NCBI GenBank assembly: GCA_964407285.1
Contig: CAYOVG010000394.1
Coordinates: 1-6,057, forward strand
From: CAYOVG01 sp964407285
GTDB lineage: Bacteria; Desulfobacterota; Syntrophobacteria; Syntrophobacterales; Syntrophobacteraceae
DNA: 6,057 nucleotides
Direction: 5' to 3'
A model generated the notes under the pieces. It was not told where the DNA came from, searched no databases, and saw only the letters and a list, made by a program, of their open reading frames with translations. Every line of letters begins with the position of its first letter. Positions within the stretch are counted from its first letter, which is position 1. Shown here one piece after another: positions 1 through 3,725 of this stretch. The translations under genes and the position numbers were made by a program.

Positions 1-1147
1 ATTCCTCATCGGGCTTGTCCTGTTCACGGCGCCCACCGCATCCATGGGGTTCGTGGAAAACACGGAGATGTTCCTGATCCAGCGATTCTTCCAGGGCCTG
101 GGCGCATCCATGCTCCTTTCCGGCAGCATGGCCCTGGTGGCCTCCGCGTTCCCCCCGCGGATGCGCGGCAGGAAGATCGGCGTCGTTTCGGCTTTCACCT
201 ATTCGGACCTTTCCGCGGGTCCCGTGATCGGCGGATTCATAACCAGCCACCTCGGCTGGCGGTACATCTTCTGGCTGGTGGTGCCTCTGGGGCTGGCGTC
301 ATGTCTCCTGTGCCTGTTCGGCCTGAGGGACGATGCCGCCCCCGCCCGGCGCGAGGCGATGGACTGGACGGGCAGTCTCATCTTTGCATCGGCGATCGCG
401 CCGATCATGTTAGGCGCCTCGCACCTGGGGCAATGGAAAACCGGCCCGTTGATGATATTTGCCGGCGTCGTGCTGCTCTTCCTGTTTGTCCTCTGGGAAA
501 CCCGCACCTCGAACCCGCTCCTCGACGTCTCGATATTCGCCCGGAACAGGCTCTTTACCCTGAGCTGCCTGGCCGCCATGGGAAGCTACGCCGCAACGTT
601 CGGCCTGACCTTCTTCATGAGCCTCTACCTGCAGTTCATCATGGGGCTTTCCGCCCAAAATGCGGGATTCATACTGCTGCTCCAGCCTCTCGCCCAAATG
701 GCGGTATCGCCCCTCGTGGGGAGGATAACGGACAAAAGCTCCCCCGGCAGGATTGCCGATTTCGGAATTGTCGCCATCAGCGCAGGCCTGATCGCGATCA
801 CCCTAACGATTGGAGCATCGGCCCCGATCTGGCTCATCGCCGTTGAACTCGTGCTGATTGGGGCGGGCTTCGGCGTGTTCATCACTCCGAATACGGTCGT
901 CATCATGGGGAGCGTCGGAACTCAGGAGTACGGCATGGCTTCCGGAATGATAGGAACAGTGCGCACGCTGGGAATGGTCGTCAGCATGACGACCATCACC
1001 CTGATACTGTCGCTCTTCATGGGAGGAGAGCCCGTGACCGGAGAGAACGTGCCCGTCTTCGTCGCCAGCATGCAGGCGGGACTGCTCGCCTCGGCCCTCT
1101 ATGCATGCTCCGGCGTGATCATATCGATGGCAAGAAGACGGCGGTAG
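1..1147 (+). CDS. DHA2-type MFS multidrug efflux transporter, 3' part (5' truncated by window)
   Basis: Inner-membrane, proton-driven exporter of the major facilitator superfamily, most likely the 14-helix DHA2 (EmrB/QacA-like) branch. The frame is open from base 2, so the start lies outside the window; 381 residues are visible and it stops at TAG 1145-1147. The visible part begins in a helix (FLIGLVLFTAP). It continues with RFFQGLGASMLLSGSMAL and a basic loop (RMRGRKIG), then the antiporter motif C region (SAGPVIGGFITSHLGWRYIF) typical of helix 5. About twelve hydrophobic segments can be counted, consistent with helices 3-14; the protein ends in a basic tail (ARRRR). DHA2 members usually have about 480-530 residues, so roughly 100-150 are missing, including motif A. 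The ATG at 44 is internal, not the real start. The substrate cannot be read from sequence. No EmrA-like partner or TetR-like regulator follows within the window; either could lie to the left. Confidence 0.9.
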   Translation, partial: FLIGLVLFTAPTASMGFVENTEMFLIQRFFQGLGASMLLSGSMALVASAFPPRMRGRKIGVVSAFTYSDLSAGPVIGGFITSHLGWRYIFWLVVPLGLASCLLCLFGLRDDAAPARREAMDWTGSLIFASAIAPIMLGASHLGQWKTGPLMIFAGVVLLFLFVLWETRTSNPLLDVSIFARNRLFTLSCLAAMGSYAATFGLTFFMSLYLQFIMGLSAQNAGFILLLQPLAQMAVSPLVGRITDKSSPGRIADFGIVAISAGLIAITLTIGASAPIWLIAVELVLIGAGFGVFITPNTVVIMGSVGTQEYGMASGMIGTVRTLGMVVSMTTITLILSLFMGGEPVTGENVPVFVASMQAGLLASALYACSGVIISMARRRR

Positions 1148-1476
1148 CCGGACCCTCACGGCCCCTCACAGCCACTCACGGCATCCCCGCCCCATTGACG
1201 TCTTGACCGGAAGCCCTTCCCCGCGAACGGCGCGGTCGCAGCCACTGGTAGGGCGAACATTCGAAGCCGACGGCGCATACGGCGCTGTATCGCGTTCAAC
1301 ACCCGGCCGCCATGGAAAACCGGCGTGAAGGATGGACTTCCACCGGAAAAAGCCGGCGGCGGCCCTCCTCTTATGCCCTGCATCACCCGGATGAAGTCCT
1401 TATCATGTGAAAGACGGGAGCCGGCGAAAAAGGTTCACGGATCGTCTTCAACTCTAACGGGAGAGACAGACAGGGC
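1148..1476. other. Gene-free gap between MFS and HPP genes
   Basis: No convincing coding region was found on either strand. Short open frames here have skewed Arg/Pro/Gly-rich translations with no recognisable domain. Apart from the decamer repeat at its left end, there are only weak inverted repeats, for example GAAG/CTTC around 1327-1340. TTGACG (1195-1200) and TTGACC (1203-1208) look like -35 boxes, but no acceptable -10 lies at the right distance. The promoter of the HPP gene is therefore not identified. A moderate Shine-Dalgarno, GGGAG at 1459-1463, lies 13 bases before the HPP start codon, which is longer than usual. Confidence 0.6.
1154..1183 (+). repeat. Three-copy 10-base tandem repeat after the MFS stop
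   Basis: Three adjacent decamers, CCTCACGGCC, CCTCACAGCC and ACTCACGGCA, begin seven bases after the MFS stop codon. The core CTCAC(G/A)GC is kept in each copy. It has no obvious hairpin character and no T-run follows, so it is not an intrinsic terminator. Its function is unknown and it may be simple slippage. Confidence 0.55.
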
Positions 1477-1998
1477 ATGGATGAGGAACGCAAGAGCCTG
1501 CAGCCGTTGGGTGAAATCAACCGATCTTTGCGCAAGAGGCTGGATATCAAACATGAGTTTATCCTTGCCTTGCTTCCGACCGCCACCATACTCGGCGTTC
1601 TCTTCATGGTCGAAATCCTCGCCGAACAGCGACTCCTGTTTGCTTCCCTCGCATCCAGCGCCTTTCTCATCTATCTCGATCCCCAGCACGGAACGAACGC
1701 CGTCCGGACCCTCGTCCTCTCCCAGTTGACGGCAGCCCTGATCGGGTTGCTGACTTTCATGACCCTGGGGTCCGGATACCTGTCCGGAGCGGTGTCGATG
1801 ATCGTCACCATCGTATTCATGATCGTAACGGACACCGTCCATCCACCTGCGGTGGCCACATCCCTCAGCTTCGCCTTGCGGGCGGGGGACGTGAGCAACA
1901 TCGTTCTCTTCGCCGCGGCCGTCGCCATCACGGCCGCGCTGGTCATCATGGAACGAATGGCCCTGCACATGCTGGCCTACTACAATCGAAGACGATGA
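1477..1998 (+). CDS. HPP family integral membrane protein
   Basis: A 173-residue inner-membrane protein of the HPP family, named for a conserved His-Pro-Pro motif, seen here at residues 122-124 in TDTVHPPAVATSLSFAL. The preceding loop LDPQHGTNAVRTLVLSQ (68-83) is also typical of this family. Hydrophobic segments lie at about 26-48, 52-67, 77-98, 101-119 and 140-165. The polar N-terminal 25 residues probably face the cytoplasm, and there are no fused CBS domains as in longer family members. The length fits the minimal single-domain form, so the gene looks intact. Some HPP proteins of cyanobacteria and plant plastids have been reported to move nitrite; whether this one does is unknown, and no nitrogen gene is nearby. 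The start at ATG 1477 is chosen for the GGGAG upstream and because it includes the whole first helix; an ATG at 1481 is out of frame. The stop is TGA 1996-1998. Confidence 0.87.
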   Translation: MDEERKSLQPLGEINRSLRKRLDIKHEFILALLPTATILGVLFMVEILAEQRLLFASLASSAFLIYLDPQHGTNAVRTLVLSQLTAALIGLLTFMTLGSGYLSGAVSMIVTIVFMIVTDTVHPPAVATSLSFALRAGDVSNIVLFAAAVAITAALVIMERMALHMLAYYNRRR

Positions 1999-2020
1999 TC
2001 CGGGCATGTGGAGCATTGCG

Positions 2021-2220
2021 CGGCCGGCCGTACGGCGCCCTGTGGGACGCGCCGCTGGAATTAAGTGGGGCAAGGACAAGAGATAGACTCGGAAATAGAA
2101 AGACGGTAGCTAAAACGGTAGGGCGGGGTGTCGAGTCAACGCCCATGCGCTCCTGCCCGGGAACGAGAGGTTCTTGCTTCATGCGGCCCCCCGGCTTAGC
2201 TTGAAGCCCATGGGGTTTCA
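2021..2220. other. Palindrome-rich stretch; candidate structured RNA or dispersed repeat
   Basis: Many short perfect inverted repeats crowd into 200 bases. They are CGGCCGGCCG (2021-2030) and GCCGTACGGC (2027-2036), both self-complementary; GGCGC/GCGCC (2034-2038 with 2049-2053); GACTCG/CGAGTC (2086-2091 with 2132-2137); GGGCG/CGCCC (2121-2125 with 2140-2144); GGCTT/AAGCC (2193-2197 with 2204-2208); and an 8-bp hairpin with one G-T pair and a 3-base loop at 2202-2220. ACGGTAG also occurs twice, 12 bases apart (2103, 2115). Some pairings are mutually exclusive. No T-run follows any hairpin, so they are not intrinsic terminators. A conserved RNA or an interspersed repeat is possible; chance in GC-rich DNA is the alternative. 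Confidence 0.3.
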
Positions 2221-2420
2221 TCCACGCCCCGACTCCAGTGGCGGAGGCGAAACCTCACCCTTCCAAATAGCGAGAATCGAGATACCGCCCCATGTGAGAC
2301 CATTATTTCCAGCAAGGTTCCTTGTTCTTGCACCGCGCCGGAAAGGATTCGCAGCCCTCACCCACGCAAGAAGCGACGACTTGTTCGATTCCTATTCCCG
2401 ACAAATGGGAAAGTCCGAGA

Positions 2421-2427
2421 AAGGAGG
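2421..2427 (+). promoter_or_regulatory. Strong Shine-Dalgarno of the ZIP-like gene
   Basis: AAGGAGG, a near-perfect match to the anti-Shine-Dalgarno, sits six bases before ATG 2434. It is the best ribosome binding site in the window and fixes the start of the following gene. Confidence 0.85.
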
Positions 2428-2433
2428 AACAAA

Positions 2434-3171
2434 ATGAAGATTGCCCTCTCCCTGTTATTTGGAGTCCTTCTGGGATTCATCCACATCCTCGCAGGCAAAC
2501 TCAGGTTCCTCGACACCATACCGCGAAGCCGATGGCTGTCCATGGCCGGCGGAGCGTCAACGGCTTACGTCTTTGTACACCTTCTGCCGGAGCTGAGGAA
2601 AGGACAGGCGACAATCGAGCAGACAGTCCCGGATATTGTGGCTTTTGTCGAACACCACGTCTACCTGGTAGCGCTTATCGGCTTTGCCGCCTTCTATGGA
2701 CTGGAAAGCATGGCCAGGAAGATCTCATTGAGGAAGAACACGGGTGAGGAAGGCCACGACCAGACGGACCTGAGCATCTTCTGGATTCACATTCTTTCTT
2801 TTGCCGCCTATTATGCGCTCATCGGCTATCTTCTCCTGCACCAGGAGGAGCCCGGAATTTCGAGCATGGCGCTCTTTTCCGTGTCGATGGGCCTGCACTT
2901 CTTTGTAAATGACTACGGATTGAGGCAGCACCACAAGAAATCCTACGATCGCATAGGCCGTTGGCTGCTTGCCGTCTCCGTCCTTATCGGATGGACGGTG
3001 GGATACTTCTCCGAAATTCATGAGGCGGCAATTGCCGTTCTGTTCGCCTTCCTCGGTGGAGGCATCATACTCAACGTCATCAAGGAAGAACTGCCCAAGG
3101 AGCGAGAGAGCCGCTTCTGGGCTTTTGCCCTGGGGTTGACCGTCTACACCGTCATCTTGTTGGCTTCATGA
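2434..3171 (+). CDS. ZIP-like multi-pass membrane protein (putative divergent metal transporter)
   Basis: A 245-residue protein with about eight hydrophobic segments (roughly 3-20, 33-52, 70-91, 114-135, 143-160, 175-193, 197-217, 226-244), matching the eight-helix layout of ZIP metal transporters. Three stretches recall that family. VFVHLLPEL (46-54) resembles the HLLPEA end of ZIP helix 2. LHFFVNDYG (154-162), with H155 and D160, stands near the place of the helix 4 metal motif. GGGIILNVIKEELPKE (208-223) resembles the ZIP helix 7 stretch that ends in LPE. The canonical helix 4 HNxxDG and helix 5 HExxHE signatures are absent; SEIHE at 193-197 is a poor substitute. The loop at 95-112 is charged but not the long His-rich loop of many ZIPs. 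It could therefore be a ZIP with an altered metal site or a ZIP-fold relative with another role. The start is fixed by AAGGAGG six bases upstream. It is probably transcribed alone, given gaps of over 430 bases on both sides. Confidence 0.65.
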   Translation: MKIALSLLFGVLLGFIHILAGKLRFLDTIPRSRWLSMAGGASTAYVFVHLLPELRKGQATIEQTVPDIVAFVEHHVYLVALIGFAAFYGLESMARKISLRKNTGEEGHDQTDLSIFWIHILSFAAYYALIGYLLLHQEEPGISSMALFSVSMGLHFFVNDYGLRQHHKKSYDRIGRWLLAVSVLIGWTVGYFSEIHEAAIAVLFAFLGGGIILNVIKEELPKERESRFWAFALGLTVYTVILLAS

Positions 3172-3340
3172 CCTTGAATGCCCCGGCAGGGGTGAATCCA
3201 ACGGGATGAGTTCTTCTCCGTACGGCGAGAACCGCGAGCGCATGCCCTTGTCCGCCCTCCCCTGCCACGGCAGGCGCTCCGCATATCCTCCACCGTATGC
3301 CTTTTGATCGGCCCGCCCGCCTCTCCCTCACCGGTTGGCC

Positions 3341-3368
3341 GGTTGCGGCATCCCCATAAGCCGCAACC
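3341..3368. repeat. Perfect 9-bp inverted repeat with 10-base loop
   Basis: GGTTGCGGC (3341-3349) and GCCGCAACC (3360-3368) are exact reverse complements separated by ATCCCCATAA. As RNA this would form a stable hairpin. No T-tract follows, so it is not a classical intrinsic terminator. It could end or protect the ZIP-like transcript, which stops 170 bases earlier, or it could be an operator upstream of the receptor promoter. The preceding bases repeat CCGGTTG twice in tandem (from 3331 and from 3339). Confidence 0.6.
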
Positions 3369-3490
3369 TCATTGCACGGAAGATCCCCTCCTGAGCTTCG
3401 ATTCCCAAAGACCGTACAATGCTGTCGGGTGAAAACTTTTCCTTCGCAGTTCGTAAAATATTTCACTTTATGCCCACGACAGAAGAATGT

Positions 3491-3506
3491 CGGAGCGAAA
3501 TTTGCA
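3491..3506 (+). promoter_or_regulatory. Candidate sigma-54 (-24/-12) promoter of the chemoreceptor gene
   Basis: CGGAGCGAAATTTGCA has the required GG-N10-GC spacing and matches 9 of the 12 informative bases of the consensus TGGCACGNNNNTTGCW, including the full TTGCA half. Transcription would start near 3517, giving a leader of about 210 bases before ATG 3726. Sigma-54 commonly drives motility and chemotaxis genes in delta-type proteobacteria, which suits the downstream gene. A small inverted repeat, CGACA/TGTCG (3477-3481 with 3488-3492), abuts the -24 element. The long leader and imperfect -24 half keep confidence low. Confidence 0.35.
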
Positions 3507-3714
3507 TAACGCCACATCCGTATGAACGGCTCCAGGACCGCCACAGCCCGGCAGTTCCTTTTCAAAGAGCGAAACAAGCGGCGTGAATCTCCAGCCTCCG
3601 ATCGTCGAGCAGTCAAACAGCGTCTTCGACCCGGCGTTTCGAGGCGGAGGTAATGAGAAATGTAACGAGATAAAAGTCAATATTGGAGCAGCGCTTCACA
3701 CCAGTGAACGCCAA

Positions 3715-3721
3715 AGAGGAA
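3715..3721 (+). promoter_or_regulatory. Shine-Dalgarno of the chemoreceptor gene
   Basis: AGAGGAA has its GAGG core (3716-3719) six bases before ATG 3726. An in-frame TGA at 3705-3707 rules out an ATG start further upstream, so together they select ATG 3726 over the internal Met codons 5 and 7. Confidence 0.75.
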
Positions 3722-3725
3722 AGCC

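Larger units (their letters stand above)
1999..2433. other. Long gene-free gap between HPP and ZIP-like genes
   Basis: No gene could be supported in these 435 bases. Two weak open frames exist on the + strand. One (1995-2204) overlaps the HPP stop as ATGA. The other (2174-2437, TTG start) overlaps the start of the next gene as ATGA. Both encode Arg/Pro-rich peptides without recognisable domains or a good Shine-Dalgarno. The left half (2021-2220) is dense in inverted repeats and is described separately. The right half (2221-2420) is plain apart from the Shine-Dalgarno at its end; no clear promoter boxes were seen, although one must exist if the next gene is transcribed alone. Confidence 0.55.
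3172..3725. other. Long gene-free gap upstream of the chemoreceptor
   Basis: No gene is supported in these 554 bases. Minus-strand open frames at 3152-3616 and 3468-3680 have atypical composition, no recognisable domain and no good Shine-Dalgarno. The gap holds a small CCCC-GGCA-GGGG hairpin at 3181-3192 just after the ZIP-like gene, with no T-run; a perfect 9-bp inverted repeat (3341-3368); an AT-rich patch (about 3430-3475); a candidate sigma-54 promoter (3491-3506); and the receptor Shine-Dalgarno at its end. No rho-independent terminator with a U-tract was found. Confidence 0.6.

Noticed and set aside
1156..1386. 76-codon minus-strand frame in the MFS/HPP gap
   Set aside because: Gly/Arg/Pro-rich, no domain, and it runs through the decamer repeat.
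1995..2204. 69-codon + strand frame overlapping the HPP stop as ATGA, which would suggest translational coupling
   Set aside because: The product is Arg/Gly/Pro-rich with no recognisable motif, it lies in the palindrome-rich stretch, and no Shine-Dalgarno is seen. It could be revisited if the frame is conserved in relatives.
1999..2433. Remnant of a group II intron or insertion sequence in the HPP/ZIP-like gap
   Set aside because: No reverse transcriptase or transposase motif, no terminal inverted repeats with target duplications, and no recognisable intron domain V. Only unspecific hairpins are present, so it is reported as a structured stretch instead.
2174..2437. 87-codon TTG-start frame overlapping the ZIP-like start as ATGA
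   Set aside because: No good ribosome site, no domain, and unusual composition. The ZIP-like gene has its own strong Shine-Dalgarno and needs no coupling.
3181..3192. CCCC-GGCA-GGGG hairpin just after the ZIP-like gene as a terminator
   Set aside because: The stem is only four base pairs and no T-tract follows.
3428..3458. Possible sigma-70 promoter (GTGAAA ... TAAAAT) upstream of the MCP
   Set aside because: The -35 matches only four of six bases and the 19-base spacer is long. The sigma-54 candidate just downstream fits better.
3152..3616. 154-codon minus-strand frame in the ZIP-like/MCP gap
   Set aside because: It overlaps the end of the ZIP-like gene and has Arg-rich, low-hydrophobic composition with no motif, consistent with a chance frame in GC-rich DNA.
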